DNA of 64,000 bases from Liolophura sinensis (lineage: Eukaryota > Mollusca > Polyplacophora > Chitonida > Chitonidae): positions 40,597,385-40,661,384 of the forward strand of contig NC_088295.1 of NCBI RefSeq assembly GCF_032854445.1. The letters are read 5' to 3'. The notes below the pieces were generated by a model, which saw only the letters and a list, made by a program, of their open reading frames with translations, did not search any database and was not told the origin of the DNA. The position numbers and the translations under genes were made by a program. Positions 47,401 to 59,326 of the stretch are shown piece by piece (position 1 is the stretch's first letter; each line of letters starts with the position of its first letter).

Positions 47401-50400
47401 ACAAAGATGGCTTCACCTCAGGTGTTTTGTTTAGAATGGCATTGTAAATCTTTCAGCTATAGAGGAGAACATTGGTGATGTCCAGTTACCTGTGGATGAC
47501 CAGATACCAACTGACGTGCCAGACAGAGCAGAGCAGACTGACCAGAGTGGGCAGCCAGAGAAATCTGAACGAAGTGGACGCTCAGAGAGGAGCAGGGAGA
47601 AATCTAAGCACAAGTCATCAAGAGACAAGAGAGATGAACCCAAAGGTGATCAAAGTATATACAGTCACATATATAATCTTTCCAGAACCAGTCTTAAGGA
47701 CAATGTAAATTTCTTTATCATAATTACTGTATTTCACCTATTAAAGATTAAGCATTTTTCAAATGAGATATTTCGCTCGATTTTGATTGATTCATCAACC
47801 TTTTACAGCCACTTAAGAGTTTGAGTCATTTATTTTAGAAAAAACTAATGTGTTGGCATCAAAACTATCCTTTGAAGGCTTTATGTGTTTCTGAAAGTGT
47901 ATTTTTACATTCTAAATTAGTCTGTATACTGTTTTTTGATTGATTGATTGATAAATGTGTCAGTTTTCTGTAATAATATCAAAGGGGTCAGGATCCTGCT
48001 GTGCATTCAGTAAAGGATGGCTATCAAGGGGTACAAAGTTGACCACCCAACATTGTTCTCCTGTGAGCCATGTATCCACTATGTTTGACATGTTGATGTC
48101 CTGATTACCATTAGTGCAACATTGCGCAAACGCTTTCATTGTAAAGCCCTGCTGGTACTTAAGGGCTTTACAAACATACTAATTTCGACAGACAGCATAT
48201 TTCTCTTACAGTTTACAGCTTGTAGACATATGATGTAATTAAATAGTTATAGTGCATTGTTTATGCTGTTTTCAATATCAGCCTCTTTTTGAACCTAATT
48301 TACCTGACTTTGTACTTTTCCACAGCCAAGAGTCGGAAGATCCGCTTTGCTGATGACGACATGAGAGATCTGGATGAAGCGGAGAAAGACACAAGACTCA
48401 CGATTCAACGACTGATCAGAGAGAAGGGGAAGAAGAAAGTCACACCATTACAGGCTAAGATGTTACGGGTGAGATCATCTTTATATACCCTACTTCCTCA
48501 ACCTTTTCGCATATGAAAGACCTGCTTTCAGTGCAAATATTGCACACATATGATTTGATTTTGAAGACAAAACTACACTGGTTGGCATGGCCAATGTCAG
48601 GGCTTTACCAAAAGTATATATTTATCTGTCTACACAGAATAGTTCCTTCATAGTGTGCTTGAATAAACACTTTGCCAACATGCAAAAAGGTTGAAGAATT
48701 ACAGTAGTCATAATGTACTTGTTCTACCCCGCTTTTAGTAGGAGGGAGTGTGCAAATACACATATCAAATAGAGATGATCTTTTAAGCAATGTCAGGTGT
48801 GTCAAGCAACACACCAGCCAGTACGTTTAAGGGTTTAACACAACAGCGATGTTTGTCATGTAATCCAATACCTTGTCAAATCTCTGGAATGTTGCCCGTC
48901 CATGCGATTCAACTCGGTATGAAACACGGTTCAATGGTATCAGGACAACAAACACGGTTACGACAGTGTTAAACATTTAAACACCTACTTTAATGGGGTT
49001 AGAAACAAGAGAAAGATAGTATATGCCTATAAAGATTGCGTGAAAAATTGAATAATGAATTAAATTGTTCTTCCAATAGCTTGCAATATTCACATTTTTT
49101 CGCACATTTGGGCAAATTTGCCTTTCACCCAGAAAGCATCTTGAATCTTGCTTCAGAACTTCAGATAAAGAATTGTGAAACTACAAACTAAGTGTCTAGC
49201 TCCAAGGGTTTGTCCTTGATGAAACTTGTATTCTCACTCAAATCAACTTCCCGGTTTGTCTCCTCAGATGGCAGGTCAGGATGTGCCCGAGTATGAGAAC
49301 GCTGATGAGGATGAGGAAGAGGAGGATAGGGAGGCTGATAGTGACTCCAGTGACTCTGACAGTGACGAGGACTCCAGGAGGGTAAGGGTAAATCTTCCTT
49401 GTAAGATAATTGTCTCCCCTTTCATTTTCTGGTGAGGCACATGTTGTGTTTGTGATGCCACCATCTTGACTTGACTGTACTGTTATAATTTTGAAGGGAG
49501 GTGATTGCAAGTGTTTAATAATATTTAAATATGGTATGGTTTATTCCACTTTCTTTATTTTTCCACTTTATTCCTTTTGACCCTTTGTGAGTGAAATCAA
49601 GTGGAAATGGCTGTTAAATCCAAAAGAAGAAGGGAATCAACCTCTCCTTTTTCATTTCCAGAGGCGGGCTGACTCCAGCTCTTCAGACTCCTCCGACTCC
49701 GAGACAGAGATGACAACCCAGCAGGAGGAGGGAGCATCTAGTACATCAACAACCAAACCTTCCACCACTGCCCAGTCTGCCCCTCCATCAGCTGGCACCC
49801 CAGCAGCACCCAGCAGGCTGTTACCCCCAGGTCCCCCTCCTGGGGCGCCACCGGGAATGGGTCCACCAGGGTTACCTCCAGGTATGAGCTGTCTTCATTT
49901 TCGGCAGTACCAGCACTTACTGTGAAATGTATTGTGAACACAGTTTTGTTATCTGGCCTTCGCTGACTCAAATGGGTAAGCCTTTGGTGGCTTTGACTTG
50001 GAATCTAGCTCTGGTTTGCATGTCATGAGGTTGGTCAGGTACTGGCTGAAATCTGATGGTTTACACTGGCCACTTTATATCTTCCTCTATCTACAAAGCT
50101 GACCTATGATACAATGTATGTAACTGACAAATTTTTTAGGATGGCATTAAATGTCAGTTGTATGCATAAAATAAATTGAAGTTTGTCCACAGTCTTATCC
50201 TGATTATTTTTGCACTGTAAAGTTGTATTCAGTCAAATACACAACATGTACATGCTTCATGGTTGTCATGTATATTTGAATATTATGGAAAGAAATTATG
50301 GTGACCTTGCAGATAGGAATACTTCTATATGTTTATAAATGGAATAACCAAAAGAAAGAAGGAAAATAACTGTGTGTTCAGACAGTTTATGGTAACTCAA

Positions 50401-53400
50401 GGAATATTTGTACTTTAAGGCTGTGGTAATCTTTATATCTTTGGCTTGTAAGTCAACACTATTATGACATCATTGTTGTACTATTCCAGGCCCGCCTCCA
50501 GGTGCCCCACCCATGTTTATCAGACCTCCGCCCTTGCGAGGGGGTCCACCAGGTGGCCCACCCAGAATGTTACCCCCAGGACCCCCACCTGGTCGTCCTC
50601 ATGGCATGCCTCCTGGACCTCCACCTGGTCTACCCCCTAATATCCGAGGCCTACCCCCAAGGCTTCCCTCTGGACCACCAGGTAAAGTCATTTTGGTTGA
50701 TTGCACTCAGAATATTTTGTAATCAAACAAGATAACAATTACTGTCCCTCATTCCACACTGAAACATTGGTTCAACCATTTTTAGAGCTTTTATTTCTTT
50801 AACATTCAGAGAATAATGCTCACAAAATATGTCATAAAAAAAACTTTTTATATATAAAGTATACAAAATGGATTGAGAATACTGTAAATGCCTTTTTATT
50901 CGCGGGTACAAACTTTCGCGGATTTGGTAAGAAGACACATTCGCAGGGATTAACTTTTGCGGATCTTAACAGTATTAGAAACTGATAAACGAGTATTCAA
51001 CTTCACTACAGAAACGTCAAGTAATAAAACAACTCAAGCATTCGTTCTATACAATACAGTAACTTGATCATACAAAGGAAGTTAATCCTCTTAAGCTTTT
51101 AATCTTTTGAAGACTGTTAATCTTTATGAGACGAAGCCCTTCGTCTAACGAATCCACAGACCAGTCAGTCTTCAGAAGAGGCTGAGACCGTTCAGGCTGC
51201 CAAAGACGCTGTAGATGTTGTAATGGCAGAAAATCACAGAAAACGAAAGGGCAGTGAGTATAACAGCTATGATGACAAGACAAGAGCTAAGATTGCCCAA
51301 ACTGCCGTGGAAATTGGCATAGCACGTGCTGCCTGAAAATTTCCCTCTCAGATGGGTTACTCAGTTAACGAAAGTACGGTCCGAAGGATGAAGTCTGCTT
51401 ACTAAAAAGAGATGAAGGGAGACCCCAGCAGCATTATTCGATCCCTTCCTAAGTCTACAACAGGTCAGCCCTTACTAATTGGCAGTAAACTTGATGAAAT
51501 GGTGAGGGACTGGGTAAAAAAAGTCCGTTAGAGTGGCGAAGTGATCAACCGCAGAATTGTAAAGGCAACAGCGGAATGAATTATTCTAAAGCAGGACAAA
51601 ACCAAAACTCCCACAGTTTGGTGGCACAGTTAGCATCACTGAGACGTGGGCCTGATCTTTACAGAGACGCTTGGGATATGTGAAGAGAAAGGGAACAAAA
51701 GATGTAAAGAAGTTGCCAAAGAAGAATTTGAACAGATAAAGGAAACTTTCCTTAAGCGTGTGTCTGACGTCATCAGTCAAAACAACATCCCTGATGCACT
51801 TGTCATAAACTGGGACCAGACCGGCCTCGGCATGGTTCCCATGAGGAAATTTGTGAAAGCCAGTATTTCTAATTAATGTGTTTGAAAAAGTATTAGAACT
51901 AAAGTGCTTGTTACAGAATTTATAACTGTAAAGCATGCTATTATAATAAATTACTTTTATATACTTTATACTAGTATATGGGTTTTATATATGATAGCCA
52001 AACAGGGACATAGACAGGTTACTATAAAAGGGATCGATGATAAGAGACAAATGATTGCCCTACTTGCAATTAGTATTTGCCGGGGAGTCTTATCTACCGA
52101 GGGAAAATGGATCGCTGTCACCCCCAAATCAAGTTCCCTGCTGACTGGGACATCACACGCCAAGTTGAAGCAAAACCATATCTGTTGTGCTTTTGTGCCA
52201 GCATTCTGTACCAACCGTCTCTAGCCACTCGACCTCTCAGTCAACAAAGAGTTTAAAGATGAACTGAAGAGCTACTTCCAGGGGTGGTATGCCAATGAAG
52301 TTCTGACCCAGTTTGAAGACGGACATGTGGATACATGCACAACAACGCTGAAGCCAATTCATGCACAGTGGATTATAAAGTGTCACAACATAATCAACAA
52401 GAGATGGGATTTGATCCAAGCAGGATTTGTGAAAGCCAGTATTTCGAATTAACATGTTTGAAAAAGTATTAGAACTAAAGTGCTTGATAAAGAAGTTATA
52501 ACTGTAATGCATGCTATTATAATAAATTACTTTTATATACTTTATACTAGTGTATGGGTTTTATATTGGATGGGTTTTATATTCGATGCTACTTATGTTC
52601 GCGGAATTGTGTTTACCGTGGAATCCTCGAATGTTAGTACCGCACAAATAAAAAGGCATTTACAGTAATAACTGCAATTCTATGGTTTTAAGATCTTATT
52701 ACCACTAGCTCTACTCTTACCATCTATTTTTGATAGTTTGCTCAGAATTGTACTAACAGGTGAAAACACACTGATTTTTTCAGGCATGCCACCGCCGCGA
52801 TTGATGCGACCTCCTCCTGGAGTTATGCCCCCTGGATTACCCCCTCCTCCAGGGATAATTCCGCCTCCAGTCAACCCAAATGTTCTCAGTGCTCCACCCA
52901 GCATCATGAAACCCCCACAGAAACTGGGCGACGACGAAAAGAAAAACACTGCAACTATCGAGGCTAAACCTCAGATTAAACATGTCATGGGTGACGTTAC
53001 ACGCTTCATGCCCACATCTCTCAAGGTCAAGCGGGAAACGAAAGATGCCAAAGGAAGAGTTGTTTCTGGTGGGTGAAATTACAGCACAAGTTTGTAAAAC
53101 ACTTCAGAAACATTCAGAAAGTTTGGTGGGTAATAATGCTCTTTCAGAAGCACATGAAGACCTTAAAATGATACTTTGATTTTTTAATTCTTACTTTTTT
53201 TCTCATGAGAAATTATTCAGACTTCACTAAAAACTTTTAGCTGGCAGGTAGATGAATCAAGCAAAATGTGTCATTTGAAAAGTGTTAAACATTAAGTTTG
53301 TCTCACTATTCAGAGTTGTTTATATTGATTTTGCAGCATCATAAGAAAAGGTTTTCTAAAAGGGTGAATATTACATGGAAATATTTCAGCTATTCAGTTA

Positions 53401-54131
53401 TTTCAAGCTCAGTTGATAAGGTTGATAATTTATTCTTTAGAATTTCTGTGCATAAAGTTACAGGAATGTGAAGTTGTGTTTTGTAGTCTAGTATCTGGTG
53501 ATGCAAAGTACAGTTGTAGCTCAAATGTTTCAGTGGCTTATCGTGACTTTAGTTTATTACCAAAAATATTTTCATTTTATTCTTGGTGTAGAGTTTTATT
53601 CGATAAAGCAATTTTAGTCTTGAGAAGTGTACAGTACAAGTTTTTAGAAGTATTCTGGCAGTGTGACATTGGCCACCATTTGAGATGTGTCCTGGAAACA
53701 ATTAATATATAACATGTTAATTTCGATGTGCCATAGTGGTTATAGGATCAAATACAGCATTTGTTGGTTCTGCTGAGACTTTGAATCGGGAAGTTTGTCA
53801 AGTTTGACGGTGTCAAATGTTGATGGTTCACTGCAAGCATTCCCTCCGTCTATAAACCTAGCCATTGCAACTTCAGTGGATAATGACAAAAATTCATAAA
53901 ATGTGATTATTAGAAATAACACAATGATATATAAATTATCCCTCAGATATGTTGTTGTTTGCCCTCATTGGAGTAACACTGAAATGTATCGTGCCCATTT
54001 TATACACAGGTAAAGAAGACGAGAAAGCAACAGTTTCTGCACCCAAGCTGACAGCCATGCCAGCATCAAAAACCAAGACAAAGGATGATGCATATGAGGC
54101 CTTCATGAGAGAGATGGAAGGCCTGTTGTAA
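41458..54131 (+). CDS. WBP11: WW domain-binding protein 11 (spliceosome-associated), complete 15-exon gene
   Basis: WBP11 (also SIPP1/NPWBP) is a nuclear pre-mRNA splicing factor. It binds the WW domain of PQBP1 through proline-rich motifs and docks and inhibits protein phosphatase 1. Fifteen exons join in frame to 642 codons plus stop, almost exactly the human length (641). Seen: N-terminal Wbp11 domain starting MGRRSINTTKSGKYMNPTDQ, then RKEARKRELKKNKKQRMMVR; LNEKVLKDKRKKLKETF with a charged helix to about residue 150; IPLPSDIPLP and ILKKTTAYG; an RVxF-like PP1 docking motif KIRF near 289-292 followed by AD; TPLQAKMLRMAGQDVPEYE and an acidic Ser/Asp run about 345-390; long PPGPPPG repeats about 425-540; C-terminus DDAYEAFMREMEGLL. 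Divergent neighbour of EXOC7. Intron 13 carries a pogo-like transposon, intron 2 a Penelope-like remnant and intron 10 a MITE. Confidence 0.97.
41531..41640 (+). repeat. 110-bp duplicated segment, copy at start of WBP11 intron 1
   Basis: Begins nine bases after the exon 1 donor. It matches 42551-42660 over 110 bases with two mismatches and no gap; the copies are exactly 1020 bp apart. Confidence 0.95.
42400..42960 (+). mobile_element. Penelope-like retroelement remnant (GIY-YIG end)
   Basis: In WBP11 intron 2. Frames encode SSEYTGKTVRCLIMRIKE, then after a 110-bp interruption EIYNHVSNCNEFQYL and LFKEALCIRR. These are the motif order of the C-terminal GIY-YIG endonuclease of Penelope-like elements. 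The reverse transcriptase part is missing and stops are present. A typical short 3' tail with a CCTGATGATGGC motif follows. Family assignment is from memory of the motifs. Confidence 0.7.
42551..42660 (+). repeat. 110-bp duplicated segment, copy inside the Penelope-like remnant
   Basis: Second copy of 41531-41640. It interrupts a GIY-YIG-like reading frame between RIKE-type and IYNHVSNC-type motifs, so it looks like the inserted copy. Confidence 0.9.
42985..43110 (+). mobile_element. fragment of the second SINE family (3' half)
   Basis: TTGGTGCTCAGCATAATGTG, GGGTAGGGTATTTGTGACTG and GGTGTCTTCA follow the same order as the 3' halves at 63185-63490 and 63688-64000. Confidence 0.55.
46541..46731 (+). 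mobile_element. SINE family 1, head-truncated (WBP11 intron 8)
   Basis: Starts in the head (CCGCAGTGTAATGACCCAAG), core CAGCTCATGCTGGCTTCCTC, tail CAAATAAATAAA. Part of the core (CCCGGGCTCTGCCCGG) is deleted. Confidence 0.85.
47154..47204 (+). repeat. 25-bp tandem duplication
   Basis: AACTACAGTACCATGGCAAC is repeated after 25 bases with one or two changes; WBP11 intron 8. Confidence 0.8.
48490..48706 (+). mobile_element. MITE family B, copy 1 (WBP11 intron 10)
   Basis: Right end GGTTGAAGAATTACAGTA; eroded left end TACTTCCTCAACC. The interior (GACAAAACTACACTGGTTGG, CTTGAATAAACAC) matches 60308-60526. It begins only about 22 bases after the exon 10 donor. Confidence 0.75.
51170..52452 (+). 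pseudogene. inactivated pogo-like (DDE_1) transposase
   Basis: Recognisable pieces in order: DDKTRAKIAQTAVEIG, ESTVRRMKSAY, VINWDQTGLGMVP (first catalytic Asp region), GIDDKRQMIALL, CHPQIKFPADWDIT (after a frame change), FQGWYANEV and LKPIHAQWI near the C-terminus. At least four in-frame stops (near 51333, 51403, 51526, 51577), a frameshift around 52080 and a 143-bp internal insertion show it is dead. Confidence 0.8.
51848..51990 (+). repeat. internal direct repeat of the pogo-like element, copy 1
   Basis: Matches 52424-52566 (offset 576) at high identity. It contains the C-terminal FVKASISN stop segment and AT-rich 3' sequence, here placed in the middle of the transposase. Confidence 0.9.
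52424..52566 (+). repeat. internal direct repeat of the pogo-like element, copy 2 (native position)
   Basis: The C-terminal end and 3' sequence in the expected place, continuing into the right terminal inverted repeat. Confidence 0.9.
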
Positions 54132-55347
54132 TGGACACTGAATTTGACTGATGGTAAGCATAACCTTATTATTTTCAAAGGCCATGTTTGGAGTGACAAG
54201 AGCTTTGTGGGATATTTTTATAAACCATGAGTGTGTTAAAAGTGACTTGAAAGTTGAAAATGCAGATACTGCATCTTACATCATCAAAATATTGATTTAC
54301 AAATAAGAACAGTGAATAAACCTGTTGGTGTACATTGGAGGTAAAGATGTACTTGGTGTACTGCCAATGGATGTATTATGGTAAGTGGCAGGATGAACCA
54401 GCACAAGTAAAAAAATATTCCTCTCATACATGTTAGATAATACAGGCAAATATAATTACTGCGTAAGAATCGAGTTTCTCAGTTTTGTTGAAAATTGACG
54501 CTGTTGCTGATGCTAAGATTTATTGATTACAACTGTGAGAGTTGGGAAAGGGAGAGAGTAAACAGTGCATTGAGTAAACACATTGGGGAAGAGGCTTGAG
54601 TACCAGGAAGCAGGCAATTCCTGCTGAAGAATAATGCCTAGGTCTCTTAGGAGGCTTTGGTGTGTTATGAATTATACAATCAATGTATGCTCACACGTGG
54701 TTGATAGGTATTGTGCCAATGAGAATATTGTCGTGGAAACGAAATCCAAATAACACAACACCCACATATATTTGGTTTTGATGAGGGATTGTGTGAAACA
54801 TTTCACAGAATTTTTCACTACCTATATGGCAACAGTGTTGTTTCTGGGTTATATTAAATATTTCAATAAATGTTCAGTCATTAGTTTATTTTCTGATTGC
54901 ACATACATAATTTATATATGTAACTATTCATATTCTTATGATATCATAATCCAGGTATACATACGCACATGTATGTCAGTTTGGTGATATATGCCCTACC
55001 CCCACCTCACCTCTCCCTGTCCCCTTAGACAGTATAACTGTAACTGGCAGTAAAATAGACCAGAGTATTAGTTACCAGAGTCCAAATTTAGATAAGTGGT
55101 GCTATTTTAAAGTGTAAGATGTTGTATTGATCTCCTGAGTTAGCATTTATTGTGACCCCGTAGTATCATTATTTGATCCCTGATCTAAAGAGATCAGGAC
55201 TTAGTATTCTAGACACCCATGTACCAACACATGTAGACTTCTCTGCTGTGATATATCCAGGGCACCTCGTGTCAAGTTTTAAGTACTCATGGAGTTAAAT
55301 GTGTGTTTTGGTACCTTGGCAACACTATACCTTCAGTACTGATTGCT
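54132..55347. other. WBP11 3'UTR and downstream intergenic DNA
   Basis: No further gene recognised. Confidence 0.5.
54315..54320 (+). terminator. candidate WBP11 polyadenylation signal
   Basis: This is the first canonical AATAAA after the WBP11 stop, about 185 bases downstream. Assigned only by position. Confidence 0.4.
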
Positions 55348-55575
55348 AATTCCACAAAAGCCACTCTAGTCTTTAGTGGAACTTTGAAATATGATTTGAC
55401 ATCTTGTCTTTGGGCCCTATGAATTGATATTTTCAGCACCTGAAACATTACATGTATCTAATGATTGATGTGTAAAACTTTTGACTTGGTGTTCCAAAAT
55501 CTAATGTGTGTAACTCTACAAGCGTCTCAAGAAACTGATCCCTAGTCTTTTTCAATTACAGATGGTGAGCACCAG
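55348..55575. mobile_element. possible decayed MITE family A copy
   Basis: Starts AATTCCACAAAAGCCACTCT followed by AACTTTGAAATATGATTTGA, like the left end of family A. The right inverted end is not recognisable. Confidence 0.4.
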
Positions 55576-55755
55576 TGTAGATATATTTATTTGAAAGTGT
55601 GCATACATATTCACATACATACCGACAATCCTGTGGAAATATTTTCCACTTTGTTTCCTCTCGCCATACTGATGACGATCACAAATTACAAATAAAAACG
55701 TAATTAAATTATCTAAAAATCATGGGAAGGTAATCCAAATTCTTCAGGATGACAT

Positions 55756-55824
55756 ACATATTAGTATAAGTGATATATTCTGCAGTAAGGGATAAAACAC
55801 CAATCAAATGAATTAATAAATCAG
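55756..55824 (+). mobile_element. SINE family 1, 3' fragment
   Basis: GTATAAGTGATATATTCTGC and GATAAAACACCAATCAAATG followed by an AT-rich tail. Confidence 0.6.
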
Positions 55825-56892
55825 TGTCAATCAGTGCAGTCTAACTGGTATGCAGTGTCAAAGACACCAAACCTGACACTAAACCAGACACCAAACCAAC
55901 TACAGAACACATTCACCAGGTCATGTTTGACCTGTGTACCTACACGTAACTTTGAGTCTGTGAATGTCAAAAGTTTTTCTGGTTTAGTCTTGAAAAACTT
56001 TTACTTGACTTGGACTTGAACCCTGGTGTTCAGCTTTATTACTGGACTAGAAAACTCAGGTTAGGTTAAAATCAGAAAGACATCACATGGTGTCGGTATT
56101 AAGAATAACAGAATCCGGTCATTACAGGCATAAGTTTTGCTAAATTATGGTTTAGTCTATATAGTGTTATATAGTGATTTGTCATAGATATTTTTGAACC
56201 GTCATGTTAACTCTCTTCCTCGGTAGGGCATCTTTCATATCATTTTAATACTTCAGCTTGGTTTCTCCCCATGGACTGAAGTACGGTAGCACTTAATTAA
56301 AGTCTGTTTGCCTAGGTGCATGCATACCTAGGTTAAAGGTGCCAATACCTCGAGTAAACAGGTGCATGGTCTTAACTACACATTGAAAGCAGAAAAGATT
56401 AATTATTCTTGACCTTTCTGGATATTACCTATCATGTTGTTGACATTGCGATCTTGTTTTATGTGGCATATGTTATATGCTTATTGATAAGTGACCTTGA
56501 GCATTCATAACACATCTAATACAAAGCTGTACTTCTCCAGGACTCCACATGCATAATTCTCAGACAGGATCAGTCAAGGTGTTCAGCATTGTACAGCGTG
56601 GGTGGAGTTAACTTGAGATAATCTATAAAACCCCCACTAATTCCAAATCCTTAAAGCTGACAAGTTGGATCAGGGTATTGTGCGGGAACGTGTGAGATAG
56701 CGTACTGAGTGGCTGTACGTGGTTTAGCTAGAGTCTTGTATAACCAGCTTCTGTGTTTATAGAATCAGTCAATCTTTTGTCTTGATTATGTAAGGAATTT
56801 TATATCATAAAACGCATGTGGCTCAGTGGTAAGGTGCACAACAAGTAAAGTCATAAAATTCCAACTTTATGTAGTACTAGTATGTCTAACAA

Positions 56893-56983
56893 ACATCCTC
56901 CCACCATAATGCTGGCTGCTGTCACATAAGTGAAGTATTCTTGACTACGGTGTAGAACACTAATCAAATAAATAAATAAATAA
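56893..56983 (+). mobile_element. SINE family 1, 5'-truncated with 9-bp TSD
   Basis: CCTCCCACCATAATGCTGGC to (AAATA)n, flanked by GTCTAACAA (56884-56892, 56984-56992). Truncation with a target duplication is typical of LINE-driven insertion. Confidence 0.85.
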
Positions 56984-58118
56984 GTCTAACAAGCAAATTT
57001 GATGACTTTGGTCTCATTTAGCTGTAGTTTCTGGAAACAAATTGCCTAAACGTAAGGTCAGACATTTTTAAGCCTAGCTTTCCTGGCAGTAATTTTCCAT
57101 GTGCAGAACTTGTTTACAAAACAGTATATTAAATATCAGCTTTGCGACGACATTTGAATTGAGCAGCAAACAATGTCATAAATGATATTTGTTAAAGTAA
57201 CATTGTCAGATTTGTCAATCCAGCCACATGTCTGCATATTCCTAACTTACCAGTAACGTATACAATGGCATTTTATAACGCTGTTTTTGTGCAGCAAGCC
57301 GAAAGGGTACTGTGTTCTTTAGCCACTAATAAGATTTGTGGGCACGAACACCAGCAATTGTTCTCTTGTGATGTAACATTTTAGTGTTGGGTTTAAACTG
57401 ACATATACATGTACAGGCAGTGAATGAGGCAGAATAACGATGACGCTGGCTTCTGACCTATTACCACTGTGCCTTCACACTACAGTGACCCCCCCAGCCT
57501 ACCTGTTGGGACATGCATAATAGTGAGACTGTAGGACATAGTACCTGATTGACTCCAGGCTGCCAGGTTTGGGTACAGAAAACATTACAGGTGTAGACAG
57601 ATAGTATATGCTTCTCCAGCACATGTTAATGGGTTTGGGTGTATTCTTGCATACTTGTGTATTTTGCAACTTCTGTTCAATGAATGAACAAATTATTTGG
57701 TTCAGCACCATATTGGCAAGTATTTCAGCCATATGGTGGCAAGATACTTGTATAGAATGAATAAATGCAGAGTTAGGGCCATCCTTAAAGAAGTGTTGGC
57801 AAAACCTGACCAACTCTCCTAAGAAGACCCTCCTCTGATTTGTTTTCCTTGTCTGTTGTCTTTTTAATATCCCTATCTATATGTGTGTTTCATTATCCTT
57901 TAAAAACAAATTAAATGCCTGCCGACCCACCCTGTTTCATTCTGAACCGCCAAAGTTTTTCTGATAATTCTTCTGTCAAGCTTCTTCCAGCAAAGAATTT
58001 TTTAAGGTTTTATGTATTTATACAGATAAAATAATGAGAAAACTCGCAGAATGAAAGTGTACAGTGATGTTGAAGAAGTTATTGGCTTTAACTACAACTG
58101 GTATTATGGTATTAAACC

Positions 58119-59326
58119 TACATGTAGTCATTGACTCTCTGACTTTGTGGCCACTGATAGAATGTACATGTAGTCATTGACTCTCTGACTTTGTGGCCAC
58201 TGATAGAATGTACATGTAGTCATTGACTCTCTGACTTTGTGGCCACTGATAGAATGTACATGTAGTCATTGACTCTCTGACTTTGTGTGCACTGATAGAA
58301 TGTACATGTAGTCATTGACTCTCTGACTTTGTGTGCACTGATAGAATGTACATGTAGTCATTGACTCTCTGACTTTGTGTGCACTGATAGAATGTACATG
58401 TAATCATTGACTCTCTGACTTTGTGGCCACTGATAGAATGTACATGTAATCATTGGACTCTCTGACTTTGTGTGCACTGATAGAATGTACATGTAGTCAT
58501 TGACTCTCTGACTTTGTGTGCACTGATAGAATGTACATGTAGTCATTGACTCTCTGACTTTGTGGCCACTGATAGAATGTACATGTAATCATTGACTCTC
58601 TGACTTTGTGGCCACTGATAGAATGTACATGTAATCATTGACTCTCTGACTTTGTGGCCACTGATAGAATGTACATGTAATCATTGACTCTCTGACTTTG
58701 TGTGCACTGATAGAATGTACATGTAGTCATTGACTCTCTGACTTTGTGGCCACTGATAGAATGTACATGTAATCATTGACTCTCTGACTTTGTGTGCACT
58801 GATAGAATGTACATGTAGTCATTGACTCTCTGACTTTGTGTGCACTGATAGAATGTACATGTAGTCATTGACTCTCTGACTTTGTGGCCACTGATAGAAT
58901 GTACATGTAGTCATTGACTCTCTGACTTTGTGGCCACTGATAGAATGTACATGTAATCATTGACTCTCTGACTTTGTGTGCACTGATAGAATGTACATGT
59001 AGTCATTGACTCTCTGACTTTGTGTGCACTGATAGAATGTACATGTAATCATTGACTCTTTGACTTTGTGGTCACTGATAGAATGTACATGTAGTCATTG
59101 ACTCTGACTTTGTGTCCACTGATAGAATGTGCATGCAATCATTGACTCTCTGACTTTGTGTGCACTGATAGAATGTACATGTAATCATTGACTCTCTGAC
59201 TTTGTGGCCACTGATAGAATGTACATGTAGTCATTGACTCTCTGACTTTGTGTGCACTGATAGAATGTACATGTAATCATTGACTCTCTGACTTTGTGTC
59301 CAGTGATAGAATGTACATGTACATGT
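58119..59326 (+). repeat. 46-bp minisatellite, about 26 units
   Basis: Unit: ACTGATAGAATGTACATGTA, GTCATTGACTCTCTGACTTT, GTGGCC. Units are nearly identical apart from two recurrent binary variants (GTAGTC or GTAATC; GTGGCCAC or GTGTGCAC). The repeats are contiguous, with no spacers. Confidence 0.95.

Larger units (their letters stand above)
50882..52665 (+). mobile_element. pogo/Tigger-like DNA transposon in WBP11 intron 13
   Basis: A 1784-bp element bounded by inverted repeats CTGTAAATGCCTTTTTATT (19 bases perfect, similarity continuing to about 46) and flanked by TA on both sides (50880-50881, 52666-52667), the target duplication of the Tc1/mariner-pogo superfamily. It carries a broken DDE transposase and an internal 143-bp direct duplication. 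It lies in the same orientation as WBP11. Confidence 0.85.
41458..54131 (+). other. WBP11: WBP11 exon map (coding parts)
   Basis: Exons: 1 41458-41521; 2 41898-41929; 3 43645-43738; 4 44010-44107; 5 44309-44396; 6 44675-44746; 7 45573-45660; 8 46375-46502; 9 47457-47645; 10 48326-48468; 11 49268-49381; 12 49662-49881; 13 50490-50681; 14 52784-53068; 15 54010-54131. Total 1929 bases, 643 codons with the stop. All borders are GT/AG and all phases agree. Exons 9-12 encode the least conserved, Ser/Arg/Glu-rich part, so alternative splicing there could not be excluded by homology. Confidence 0.94.

Noticed and set aside
57499-57813. A 104-codon minus-strand open frame
   Set aside because: No recognisable motif, no splice or promoter context and base composition like its surroundings.
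58119-59326. CRISPR-like array
   Set aside because: Repeats are contiguous with no spacers, and the genome is eukaryotic.
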